Source of the DNA: Saccharomonospora iraqiensis subsp. paurometabolica YIM 90007
GTDB taxonomy: Bacteria > Actinomycetota > Actinomycetes > Mycobacteriales > Pseudonocardiaceae
DNA: 32,523 nucleotides
Assembly: GCF_000231035.2 (NCBI RefSeq)
Contig: NZ_KI912259.1
Span: forward strand, 122,274 to 154,796
Direction of reading: 5' to 3'
Below the pieces are notes generated by a model, which was not told where the DNA came from, searched no databases, and worked only from the letters and a program-made list of their open reading frames with translations. This document shows positions 14,811-22,362 of the stretch, piece by piece (position 1 is the stretch's first letter; the number at the start of each line of letters is the position of its first letter). Position numbers and translations under genes: made by a program.

Positions 14811-15668
14811 ATGACCGGGCACCACTCGTCCGAGGTACCGCAGTCGCAGACGGAGCACGCGCCGGAAGCGCAGACTCCGACAGCGGACGCGCATGGCTCG
14901 TCGGAGCACGGCCGCGACGACCGGGTCTTCCCGCACGACTCGATTGCCGAGTCGTCGATGAAGGAAAAGCTCGGTGAGCTGCTCGAACAGTGGCCGCTGT
15001 CCACACCGGACCTCCTCGATGCGCTCCCGCTGTTTCTGCGCCGGCAGCAGATGGCCGACCTGTTGTCGATGGACGAGCTGTACCGGATGGTGCTGGACGT
15101 GCCGGGAGTGATCATGGAATTCGGCGTCCGGCACGGCAGGCATCTTGCGGCCTTCACCGCGATGCGCGGATTCCGTGAGCCGCACAACCCGTTCCGCAGG
15201 GTCGTCGGGTTCGACACGTTCACCGGGTTCCCCGACGTCGCCGACGTCGACCGGGTCAGCCGGTCGGCGGTTGCCGGTCGGTTCGCCCTGCCCACTGACT
15301 ACCCCGAGTATCTGCGCCGCGTGGTCGACGCGCACGCCGAAGGTGACGCGCTCGCCCATATCACTGACCGCACGATGATCGTGGAGGGCGACGTCCGCGA
15401 GACGGTGCCGCGCTATCTCGCGGACAATCCGCACACGGTCGTCGCGCTCGCGTATTTCGACCTCGACATCTATGAGCCGACCGTCGCTGCGCTGCGTGCC
15501 GTGCGACCCTACCTCACCCGGGGAAGCGTTCTGGCGTTCGACGAGATCGACCACCCGAAATGGCCGGGGGAGAACCTCGCGGTCCGTGAGGCCCTGGGAC
15601 TGGACCACGCCGCGCTACGGCTCCTGCCGGGGCGCCCGGCACCGGCCTATCTGGTCTGGGACGGCTGA
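14811..15668 (+). CDS. TylF/MycF-like SAM-dependent O-methyltransferase
   Basis: A 285-aa protein from ATG 14811 behind GAGAGGA. After a 40-residue low-complexity His/Glu/Ser-rich N-terminus, it shows the macrocin O-methyltransferase family signatures: VIMEFGVRHGR (about 100-110, SAM motif), VVGFDTFTGFPD (about 131-142), the metal/catalytic segment ALAYFDLDIYEPT, and VLAFDEIDHPKW. TylF and MycF methylate hydroxyls of deoxysugars attached to macrolides; relatives act on free NDP-sugars. The neighbour 65 bp downstream is a deoxyaminosugar N-methyltransferase, which supports a sugar substrate. The N-terminal extension is longer than usual. The exact acceptor cannot be named. Confidence 0.83.
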   Translation: MTGHHSSEVPQSQTEHAPEAQTPTADAHGSSEHGRDDRVFPHDSIAESSMKEKLGELLEQWPLSTPDLLDALPLFLRRQQMADLLSMDELYRMVLDVPGVIMEFGVRHGRHLAAFTAMRGFREPHNPFRRVVGFDTFTGFPDVADVDRVSRSAVAGRFALPTDYPEYLRRVVDAHAEGDALAHITDRTMIVEGDVRETVPRYLADNPHTVVALAYFDLDIYEPTVAALRAVRPYLTRGSVLAFDEIDHPKWPGENLAVREALGLDHAALRLLPGRPAPAYLVWDG

Positions 15669-15733
15669 GGCGGGCCGGCGAATTCTCCGCGACGCGCGTG
15701 GTGCGCGCGAACCGTCCGCAGAAGGAGTGATCG

Positions 15734-16492
15734 ATGAACCTTCCCCGGGATCCTGACACGGTCCCACAAGCGGCGTTCGGGCCGGACCATGCCGAGGTGT
15801 ACGAGCTCACCTACCGGCATCGCGGAAAGAACTGGGAAGAGGAAGCCCGTGACGTGACGGCGATCGTGCGTGCGCACTGTCCGCGAGCGGACTCGCTGCT
15901 CGACGTGGCCTGCGGCACGGGTGCGCACTTGGCGGAGTTCGCGCGGCAATTCGGCCACACGGAGGGTGTGGAGATCGCGCCGGCGATGCGGCAGCGTGCG
16001 CTCGGCCGCGTTCCGGCCGGGACCGCGGTGCATGCCGGCGACATGCGGACGATGCGACTCGACCGGCATTTCGATGCCCTCACCTGCCTGTTCACCTCCG
16101 CGGCCTTCCTCCCCACGCCGGCCGACCTGACGACGGCGATCCGCCGAATGGCCGCGCACGTGCTGCCCGGCGGCGTGCTCGTCGTGGAACCGTGGTATTT
16201 CCCGGAGGACTTCCTCGATGGGTATCTCGGCGGGGATCTCGTCCGGACGCCGGATCGTGTGGTCTCCCGAGTGTCCCACTCGGTGCGCCGGGCAGACGCC
16301 ACTCATCTGCACGTGGAGTGGACCGTGGCCGACTCCTCGGGAATCCGCCGGTTCACCGAGCTGGAGGTGATGAGCCTGTTCACCCGCGAGGAGTACCTCA
16401 CAGCCTTCGATGCGGCCGGTTGCGAGGCCCACTATCGCCCCGGCTGGTTGACCGGGCGCGGCCTGTTCGTCGCCGTGCGGCGTCCCGGCTGA
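15734..16492 (+). CDS. DesVI/TylM1-like dTDP-aminodeoxysugar N,N-dimethyltransferase
   Basis: A 252-aa protein from ATG 15734 with AAGGAG upstream. It follows DesVI/TylM1 closely in order and wording: YELTYRHRGKNWEEEA (about 23-38), LLDVACGTGAHLAEFA (about 55-70), VEPWYFPEDFLDGYLGGD, VSRVSHSVRR, FTREEYLTAFDAAGCEA and GRGLFVAVRR at the end. The known enzymes dimethylate the 3-amino group of dTDP-3-amino-3,6-dideoxyhexoses (desosamine, mycaminose). The aminotransferase and other sugar genes for such a substrate are not in the window. It may belong with the 2,3-dehydratase at 2787-4235 or with genes elsewhere. Confidence 0.87.
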   Translation: MNLPRDPDTVPQAAFGPDHAEVYELTYRHRGKNWEEEARDVTAIVRAHCPRADSLLDVACGTGAHLAEFARQFGHTEGVEIAPAMRQRALGRVPAGTAVHAGDMRTMRLDRHFDALTCLFTSAAFLPTPADLTTAIRRMAAHVLPGGVLVVEPWYFPEDFLDGYLGGDLVRTPDRVVSRVSHSVRRADATHLHVEWTVADSSGIRRFTELEVMSLFTREEYLTAFDAAGCEAHYRPGWLTGRGLFVAVRRPG

Positions 16493-16586
16493 CACTGCCG
16501 GTCTCAGGGTGCGTGCGGGCGGACGCGTGATGCTCGCTATGGTACACAGATGTGGGCGCCTGCCTTCGGCACGCGCCACCAGCTAC

Positions 16587-16660
16587 GGGCCGGTAGCTCA
16601 GTAGGTCAGAGCAGGGGACTCATAATCCCTTGGCCGCGGGTTCGAGCCCCGCCCGGCCCA
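16587..16660 (+). tRNA. tRNA-Met (anticodon CAU)
   Basis: A 74-nt cloverleaf. The acceptor arm GGGCCGG (16587-16593) pairs with CCGGCCC (16653-16659). The D-arm is GCTC...GAGC. The anticodon stem GGGGA/TCCCT encloses the loop CTCATAA with CAT, and the T-arm holds GTTCGAG. The discriminator is A and the CCA end is not encoded. The loop and stem context resembles elongator tRNA-Met; tRNA-Ile2 with a modified CAU is the alternative. A -10-like TATGGT sits at 16538-16543. A short hairpin, CCGGT (16667-16671) with ACCGG (16678-16682), follows. Confidence 0.92.
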
Positions 16661-16755
16661 CCGTGACCGGTTCTCGGACCGGGGGAGTACGGAGGCGCTG
16701 CACGCGTGCACCTCCGGGTCGGCGCGTCCGTGAGCGGGGGTCGCGGCTGCTGCCC

Positions 16756-17304
16756 TCACCGTGAACGGATCAGCAGTGCCGCCGTCTTCTCCGGCAGCTC
16801 GATCTCGGTGACGAACCGGAACCCGGCTTTCCGGAAGGCCTTGACCGACGGCACGTTGCGCACGTCCGGCTCAGCCACGACCCGGTCGCACGCGGGGTCG
16901 GCGGCGAGCAGACCGTCGGCCACCGCACGCAGCAGTGCCCGGCCGAGTCCGTGGCCGGTGTTGCCGGGGGCGCCGATGGCCACGTGCACCCCGAGATCGC
17001 CCGGATGGTGTGGATAGTGGTCGGCCAGGCGGTCGCGGGCCACCCGGTACACCTCGAGATAGGCGATCAGGACGTCGTCGTGGGAAACCAGGCAGGGCAG
17101 CGAGTGGTCCCCCGCCCGTTGGCGCCGGAGAGTCTCCGCCCAGCGGGTGCGGGTCCAGTCCTGGTTCCAGAAGGCGACGACGTGCGGGGTGTGCATCCAG
17201 TCGTGGATCAGGTCCAGGTCCGGTCCGTCCGGCTCGGCGGGCCGGACGGACCACGGGATGCGCATCCGGGGCAAGGGGGGCCCGGGAGTCTCGCGCTGTT
17301 CCAT
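16756..17304 (-). CDS. Siderophore hydroxylamine acyltransferase (IucB/DesC-like GNAT)
   Basis: A 182-aa protein from ATG 17304 with GGAAGG upstream. It is a GNAT fold of the IucB/AlcB/RhbD type: DLIHDWMHTPHVVAFWNQDW near the N-terminus, YLEVYRVARDRLADHY in the centre, LGVHVAIGAPGNTGHGLGRAL (pyrophosphate loop about 117-124) and DVRNVPSVKAFRKAGF near the end. These enzymes acylate an N-hydroxyamine with acetyl-, succinyl- or longer acyl-CoA to form the hydroxamate. It is the last gene of the siderophore run, separated from the preceding synthetase by a 211-bp gap that holds three palindromic repeats, so its expression may be partly separate. Confidence 0.85.
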   Translation of the reverse strand: MEQRETPGPPLPRMRIPWSVRPAEPDGPDLDLIHDWMHTPHVVAFWNQDWTRTRWAETLRRQRAGDHSLPCLVSHDDVLIAYLEVYRVARDRLADHYPHHPGDLGVHVAIGAPGNTGHGLGRALLRAVADGLLAADPACDRVVAEPDVRNVPSVKAFRKAGFRFVTEIELPEKTAALLIRSR

Positions 17305-17364
17305 GTGCCATGCCTTCCGTGTTCCTGGGTTCGACCCCTCGGTGTGCCCGCTCACCGGGTGCCC

Positions 17365-17453
17365 GTGAAGGACTCCTTCACTGCACTCAACGCAGGGAAG
17401 GGGCCCCTCGCTGCACGGGATGCAGGGAAGGGGTCCTTCACGGCACACCCCGG
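17365..17453. repeat. Three tandem copies of a 29/30-bp palindromic repeat
   Basis: Three units follow head to tail, at 17365-17393, 17394-17423 and 17424-17453. Unit 1 begins GTGAAGGACTCCTTCAC, which is self-complementary. Unit 2 begins GGGAAGGGGCCCCTCGC. Unit 3 begins GGGAAGGGGTCCTTCAC. In units 1 and 2 CTGCA follows at the same place (CGGCA in unit 3). The block fills much of the gap between the DesD/IucC-like gene and the acyltransferase gene. Each unit could fold into a hairpin. Candidates are a REP/MITE-like element or an attenuator. No coding sequence is visible here. Confidence 0.75.
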
Positions 17454-17515
17454 CGCGAACGCCGGCCGGGAGCCGCACACCACCGTGGTTCGGCGACGGC
17501 GCGCCGGGGGCGGGC

Positions 17516-19303
17516 TCAGGGGAGTCCGGATTCGTGGAGCGGGTTGGGGATCGTGCCGTGGACGGCCGCGTGCGGCCGCTCGGGGCGGTCGCGGTAGCCG
17601 TCCAGCAGGAGCCGGTTGCGGTTGAGGCAGAGCCGGTCGATCTCCGGGGTGAGCAGGTCGAACATCCGGAACCGCTCCGCGAGCTCGGGGAACGCGGCCT
17701 GGTGGTCGAGCACCTGCTGCCGCACCATCGCCCAGAACTCCCGCTCCGGGATGCCGAGGTGCTCCTCGATCAGCGGTGCCAGGTAGCGGAAGTGCCCGAC
17801 GAACAGCCCGCTCTGGATGAATTGGCACAGGAACTGCGGTTCCTCGCGCAACAGGATGTCGGAGACCGCGGTCGGCAGGCTCTCCAGTTCGGGCAGCGGG
17901 GCGGACGCGATGTTGACGTCGTCGACGAAGTCCTTCACCGCCAGCCGGGTCGGCACGTCGTCACTGCCGAAGACGACGATGGTGTTCTCGCCGTGCGGGG
18001 AGAACACCAGCCCGTAGCGGTAGAGGAAGTGCAGCAGCGGCGGGATCAGCGCGCCGAACAGGCTCCGCAGCCACGTCCGGGCGTCCGTGCCGGAGCGCTC
18101 GATCAGTTCGGTGACGAACGCCCGTCCCCGGCGGTCGACGTGCAGCAGGGAGGCGAGGGTACGGGCGCGCTCGTCCGGGTCGAGCTTGCCGCTGATCGGC
18201 TCCCGCCAGATCGCGCCGAGCAGTTCCCGGTACTGGTACGGAACCTCCGGTATCTCCTCCAGTTCCGGATGCGCGACGGTGACGGAGGCGATCTCGCCGA
18301 GCAGTATCACCCGGGCCTCGTCGCGCAGGTACGGATCGTTGTCCGCCAGCCCGAGTACCCAGGAGGTCAGGGCGGGCGCCGCGACGGTCCGTTCGGTCGG
18401 CAGCCCCCGCCAGACCAGGGTGTTCAGGATCGACAGGGGCAGCTTGACGTGGTGCCGGTGCGGTGCGTCGAGATTGGCGAAGGTCCGGATCGACTGTTGC
18501 GCGCGGTAGGAGTCCGGCCCCTCACCCAGGGGCACGATGTGTCCGGCGGCGACGGCGGGCGCGAACACCGGGAGAACGACCTCGTCCCACTGCCACGGGT
18601 GCACCGGCAGCCACACGTAGTCCGCCGGGTCGAGTCCGCGGGCGGTCAACTGTTCGGTGAAGCGTTCCCGGGTCCGCTCATCCAGCTCGTCGTCGAGCAG
18701 GCGTTCGCTGGTCAGCCCCTCGACGCCGCGGTAGTCGGCCAGGGAGCCGTGTACGGCGATCCACGGCAGCCGGAGGGTCGCGCGGGCTTCCGGAGCGTAG
18801 CGCGTGACATCGGACGCCGAGAATCCGATCCGTCCCTTGTTCGGCAGGATCCACGGGTGCCCGGTCTGACACCCTTCCAGGTCCACATAGGACATCTCGG
18901 CGAGCGTGCCGGCCTCGACCTCGTCCGAGGCCAGTAGCCTGGCGTCCGCCGACAGTGTCGCGGTCAGCTCCCGGACGAGATGCCCGGTGGTGTCGCCGCT
19001 GATGCCCAGGGTCGACCGGGCATCCAGCAGGAACCGCAGCGGGTCCGTCGCGGGCCGCTCGGCACCGGCCTGGCTGCGCACGATCGAGTCGGCCTCGACG
19101 GTCCAGTGGCCGAAAGCGCCGCGCCTGGCGCTGAAGAAGTAGGAGATCTCCCCGGGCAGGTCGATCCGGTACCGGCCGGGGGTCGTCTCGACAGGTTCCA
19201 GGAGCAGTTCGTAGGACAGTTCGGCGAGGGACTTGGCGAGCAGGTCACATCCTGCGCGCCGCCAATTGTCCGCGGTGAGCTCGGCGGGGACGGACAACGA
19301 CAT
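17516..19303 (-). CDS. NIS siderophore synthetase, DesD/IucC-like
   Basis: A 595-aa protein from ATG 19303 with GGAGG upstream. It has the IucA/IucC family signature blocks: GHPWILPNKGRIGFS (about 149-162), WLPVHPWQWDEV (HPWQW 235-239), GEGPDSYRAQQSIRTF (about 260-275) and PHGENTIVVF (HGEN 437-440). Length and motif wording resemble DesD, which joins and cyclises N-hydroxy-N-succinyl-cadaverine units, and IucC, which adds the second hydroxylamine arm to a citryl intermediate. Alongside the IucA-type enzyme two genes upstream, the IucC-like second condensation is the better fit. It is cytoplasmic and uses ATP by acyl-adenylate formation. Confidence 0.9.
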   Translation of the reverse strand: MSLSVPAELTADNWRRAGCDLLAKSLAELSYELLLEPVETTPGRYRIDLPGEISYFFSARRGAFGHWTVEADSIVRSQAGAERPATDPLRFLLDARSTLGISGDTTGHLVRELTATLSADARLLASDEVEAGTLAEMSYVDLEGCQTGHPWILPNKGRIGFSASDVTRYAPEARATLRLPWIAVHGSLADYRGVEGLTSERLLDDELDERTRERFTEQLTARGLDPADYVWLPVHPWQWDEVVLPVFAPAVAAGHIVPLGEGPDSYRAQQSIRTFANLDAPHRHHVKLPLSILNTLVWRGLPTERTVAAPALTSWVLGLADNDPYLRDEARVILLGEIASVTVAHPELEEIPEVPYQYRELLGAIWREPISGKLDPDERARTLASLLHVDRRGRAFVTELIERSGTDARTWLRSLFGALIPPLLHFLYRYGLVFSPHGENTIVVFGSDDVPTRLAVKDFVDDVNIASAPLPELESLPTAVSDILLREEPQFLCQFIQSGLFVGHFRYLAPLIEEHLGIPEREFWAMVRQQVLDHQAAFPELAERFRMFDLLTPEIDRLCLNRNRLLLDGYRDRPERPHAAVHGTIPNPLHESGLP

Positions 19304-19378
19304 CGGAGGGCCTCCGTGGGGTGGGGACGGTCATGGATCGCGAAGGTGGGGGTGTGTGGGGTGACGGTCGCGGGCACG

Positions 19379-20674
19379 TCACCCGACGCCGAAGGTCGTG
19401 AACGCGGTGTGCCGCGGCAGCGGGTAGATCTCCCGGCCGGTGACCGAATTGAGGATCACGGCGCTGCGGTGGGCCCCCAACCCGAGGTCGGGCGCTCCGA
19501 CACCGTGACTGTGCATTTCCGCGTTCTGCACGTACAGCCGGCCACCGATCTCCCCGGACAGCGCGACCCGGTATTCGTCGTCGACCCGGTAGCGGCCGTG
19601 CTCGTCCCGGTCGACGAGCTCGGCGAGCGGGTCCAGGCAGGCCGGTCGGTGCGCCGCGTACCCGGTCGCCAGGATCACCCGATCCGTGCGGACCTCGAAA
19701 GCGCGGTCCTGTTCCACGTGTCGGCACGCCAGGTCGATGCCGTCGGCGGCCCGATGGGCACCGGTCACCGCGACGTTCGGCATGAGCCGGACCTCCGGAG
19801 GGTGGCCACCGACGCTGCTCTCGTAGAGCTCGTCGTGGATCGCGGCGAGCGTATCGGCGCTGCTCGCCTTGTACAGCTGCCACTGCGCGGGTACCACCCG
19901 GTCCCGGGTCGACTGCGGCAGCGAGTGGAAGTACCGGGTGTAGTCCGGGGTGAAGTGTTCCAGGCCGAGTTTGGAGTACTCCATCGGCGCGAACGCGGGG
20001 GAGCGGGTGAGCCAACGGAGTCGCCGGCCGGTGCTCTCCCGATCCCGGAGCAGGTCGAGCATCACCTCCGCGCCGGACTGTCCGGACCCGATCACCGTGA
20101 CGTCCCCGGCATCCCGCAGGGACTCCCGCCTTTCGAGATACGACGAGGCGTGAAAGACCTCCTTGTCCGGCAACCCGCGTAACGTCTCGGGAATCACCGG
20201 CTCGGTGCCCACCCCCAGAACCACGGTGCGGGCGGCCCAGCTCTCCCGTCGCGCGGTCCGGACGTCCTCGGCCTCCACGTGGAAAACCTGCTCGGCGTCA
20301 TCCCAGCGCACCGCGGTGACGGGCCGTCCGAAGTGACAGGACGGCAGCGAGTCGGCCACCCACCGGCAGTAGTCGTCGTACTCGCGGCGGGAGATGTGGA
20401 ACTTCTCCGCGAAGTAGAACGGGAAGAGCCGTTCGTGCTCGCGGAGGTAGGACAGGAACGACCACCGGCTCGTGGGGTCGATCATGGTGACCAGGTCGGC
20501 GAGGAACGGCACCTGCAGGGTGGTGCCCTCGATCAGCAGCCCGGCGTGCCAGGAGAACTCGGGCTTGGTGTCGAGGAACGCGACCGACAGGTCGGGCACG
20601 GGCTCGGCCAGGGCGGCCAGGGAGAGATTGAACGGCCCGATCCCGACGCCCAGCACATCGTGGACGTGGTTCAT
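19379..20674 (-). CDS. L-lysine/diamine N-monooxygenase (IucD/DesB-like)
   Basis: A 431-aa flavoprotein from ATG 20674, overlapping the IucA-like stop (ATGA). The FAD motif GVGIGPFN (9-16), substrate segment FPFYFAEKFHISRREYDDYC, NADPH motif GSGQSGAE (196-203) and the C-terminal ATGY motif identify the siderophore N-hydroxylase family. It hydroxylates the terminal amine of lysine, ornithine or a derived diamine, the first step toward a hydroxamate. With a decarboxylase in the operon, the substrate is probably the diamine (cadaverine, putrescine or 1,3-diaminopropane). A frame open from 20674 upstream into the IucA-like gene is chance and not a fusion. Confidence 0.92.
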   Translation of the reverse strand: MNHVHDVLGVGIGPFNLSLAALAEPVPDLSVAFLDTKPEFSWHAGLLIEGTTLQVPFLADLVTMIDPTSRWSFLSYLREHERLFPFYFAEKFHISRREYDDYCRWVADSLPSCHFGRPVTAVRWDDAEQVFHVEAEDVRTARRESWAARTVVLGVGTEPVIPETLRGLPDKEVFHASSYLERRESLRDAGDVTVIGSGQSGAEVMLDLLRDRESTGRRLRWLTRSPAFAPMEYSKLGLEHFTPDYTRYFHSLPQSTRDRVVPAQWQLYKASSADTLAAIHDELYESSVGGHPPEVRLMPNVAVTGAHRAADGIDLACRHVEQDRAFEVRTDRVILATGYAAHRPACLDPLAELVDRDEHGRYRVDDEYRVALSGEIGGRLYVQNAEMHSHGVGAPDLGLGAHRSAVILNSVTGREIYPLPRHTAFTTFGVG

Positions 20675-22362
20675 GCGGTGGTAGCTCCCTCCACGAACGG
20701 GTTGTCGATGTCGACGTAGACCGACTGGGTCTCCAGCGGGCCGACCAGCTCGTCCAGTCCGTCGAGTCGGGTGAGCATGTTCGCCTTGCAGCGCAGGGTG
20801 CTCGATTCGGCCAGCGTCCCGGCGAGGGGGAGATCGGAGTAACCGCGCAACCGTTCCCGGAGCATCCGCAGCAGTCCCCGCTCGTCCGCGAGCCTTTGCG
20901 AACCGAACGCACCGACCAGTCCGAGCAGGTTGTTCACACCGATGTAGTAACCCAGCCGCTCGTCGATGACGGCGTCGGCGACGCGGTTGTCGCCCACCCG
21001 GCCCACCCCGGGCAGGAAGCGTTCGAGCGCGGGGACACGGGTCTCGGAGATGTAGTAGCCCTGGTTGTCGCGGTACCAGCCGCCACACGGCCACCCTTCG
21101 GAGTCCAGCGTGACCAGGGTGTTCTGCTGGTGTGCCTCCAGACCCAGCCCGTACTCGCGATACAGCCACAGCACGGGGGCGAGCACCTCGTCGAAGTAGC
21201 GTGCGCACCACCGGACGGCGATGTCGTCGCTGTCGGTCCCGTACCGCTCCGCCAGACCCACGATGAGGTCGGCGAGCGCCGAGGCCCCGCGGTCCGGCCG
21301 TTCGGCGACCAGGCCCGCCACACAGGACACCCGGTCGTCGGTGCCGAACGGGTTGTCCCGGACCACGAGTTCGAGGCCGCTCTCCACGGCCCCGTCCACA
21401 TCGACGGCCAACCACGCGGGGTCGCGCACCACGCCGAACCGCGGGTGGGCCGCCGCGAATTCCGCGGCGAGCCCGGCGTCGAACAACCGGTCGATCTCCG
21501 CACCGCGCGCGAGCTCCTTGCGGAGGTTCTCCCGCTTGGAGTTCGTGATCGGCAGACCGAGGGAGAACTTCAGCATCACCGGTGCGTCCGGCCGGTAGAG
21601 CGTGCGGATCGACGCGGTCGGCGACCACGGTGGTCCCCATTCGCCCAGATCGTGCAGTCGGCCCGCGTCGAGCAGGCGCCGCACACCCGGACGGGACCGC
21701 ACCTCCCGCGCCTGCCACGGATGCGCGGGTACCGCAACGGTGCCGTCCGGGACCTCGGGAGCGAGGTCGGCGAGCAGGTCCAGCGCGCCCCCTTCGTGGG
21801 ACACGACCGACCGGTCGGCCGCGAACCAGTGCAACGGGAAGCTGCCGCGCAGTTCGGGGGAGAACCGCCGGGCCTCCGACTCGCTGAGGCCCTGCCGACT
21901 CTTCGGATCGGGGTGCAACGGGTGGCCCAGCACCAGTGCCTGTTCCGCCCGGAGGAAGGGGGTCGACTCCCGCGGCTCGGCCGTGTTCTCCCTGCGGTAC
22001 TGGATGTGCCGGGCGGCCCGGGTCGCGGAGTCGGCCACCCTGCCGACGAGGTCGGTGGCCGCCTGATGGGAGGTGCCCCGTCCGGCACCGCCTTCGAGGG
22101 CGAGCAGCGACGCCACGGTGACGGCACCGAGCGGCGTCCCGTTGCCCAGCCGGACCTCGCCGAAGCGGTGGTGCCCCGTCGGCGAGCGGTACAGGACCTC
22201 GGCGTGCAGGGTCGACGCGCCGGCCGGTAACGGCAGGGCCAACGCACCGGATTCGGGGACCGGCTGTCCGGTTTCCCGCAGCCAGCACCGCAGCAGTCCG
22301 TTCACGGTCGCGGAATCAGCGATCCGTCCGTTCTCCGGGGTGATCGCATGGCGGACGCTCAC
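20671..22362 (-). CDS. NIS siderophore synthetase, IucA/RhbC-like
   Basis: A 563-aa protein from GTG 22362, overlapping the decarboxylase stop (GTGA). IucA/IucC family blocks: VAVPAHPWQAREV, SIRTLYRPDAPVMLKFSLGLPITNSKRE, GLEAHQQNTLV and WYRDNQGYY. The ITNSKRE and EAHQQN wording matches the IucA/AcsD/RhbC branch that adenylates a prochiral carboxylate of citrate. It therefore points to a citrate-based product rather than a plain desferrioxamine. The protein differs clearly from the second synthetase at 17516-19303. It is cytoplasmic and cotranscribed with decarboxylase and hydroxylase. Confidence 0.9.
   Translation of the reverse strand: MSVRHAITPENGRIADSATVNGLLRCWLRETGQPVPESGALALPLPAGASTLHAEVLYRSPTGHHRFGEVRLGNGTPLGAVTVASLLALEGGAGRGTSHQAATDLVGRVADSATRAARHIQYRRENTAEPRESTPFLRAEQALVLGHPLHPDPKSRQGLSESEARRFSPELRGSFPLHWFAADRSVVSHEGGALDLLADLAPEVPDGTVAVPAHPWQAREVRSRPGVRRLLDAGRLHDLGEWGPPWSPTASIRTLYRPDAPVMLKFSLGLPITNSKRENLRKELARGAEIDRLFDAGLAAEFAAAHPRFGVVRDPAWLAVDVDGAVESGLELVVRDNPFGTDDRVSCVAGLVAERPDRGASALADLIVGLAERYGTDSDDIAVRWCARYFDEVLAPVLWLYREYGLGLEAHQQNTLVTLDSEGWPCGGWYRDNQGYYISETRVPALERFLPGVGRVGDNRVADAVIDERLGYYIGVNNLLGLVGAFGSQRLADERGLLRMLRERLRGYSDLPLAGTLAESSTLRCKANMLTRLDGLDELVGPLETQSVYVDIDNPFVEGATTA

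Noticed and set aside
16587-16660. tRNA considered as an attachment site of an integrated element
   Set aside because: No integrase gene lies next to it and I saw no second copy of its 3' end in the window.
17365-17453. Tandem repeats considered as a CRISPR array
   Set aside because: Units abut without spacers, only three copies, and each is self-complementary. No cas genes are present.
19379-22288. Apparent 969-aa fusion of the N-hydroxylase with an upstream open frame
   Set aside because: The upstream part is a shadow of the IucA-like gene. The hydroxylase starts at ATG 20674 with a 4-base overlap to the preceding stop.
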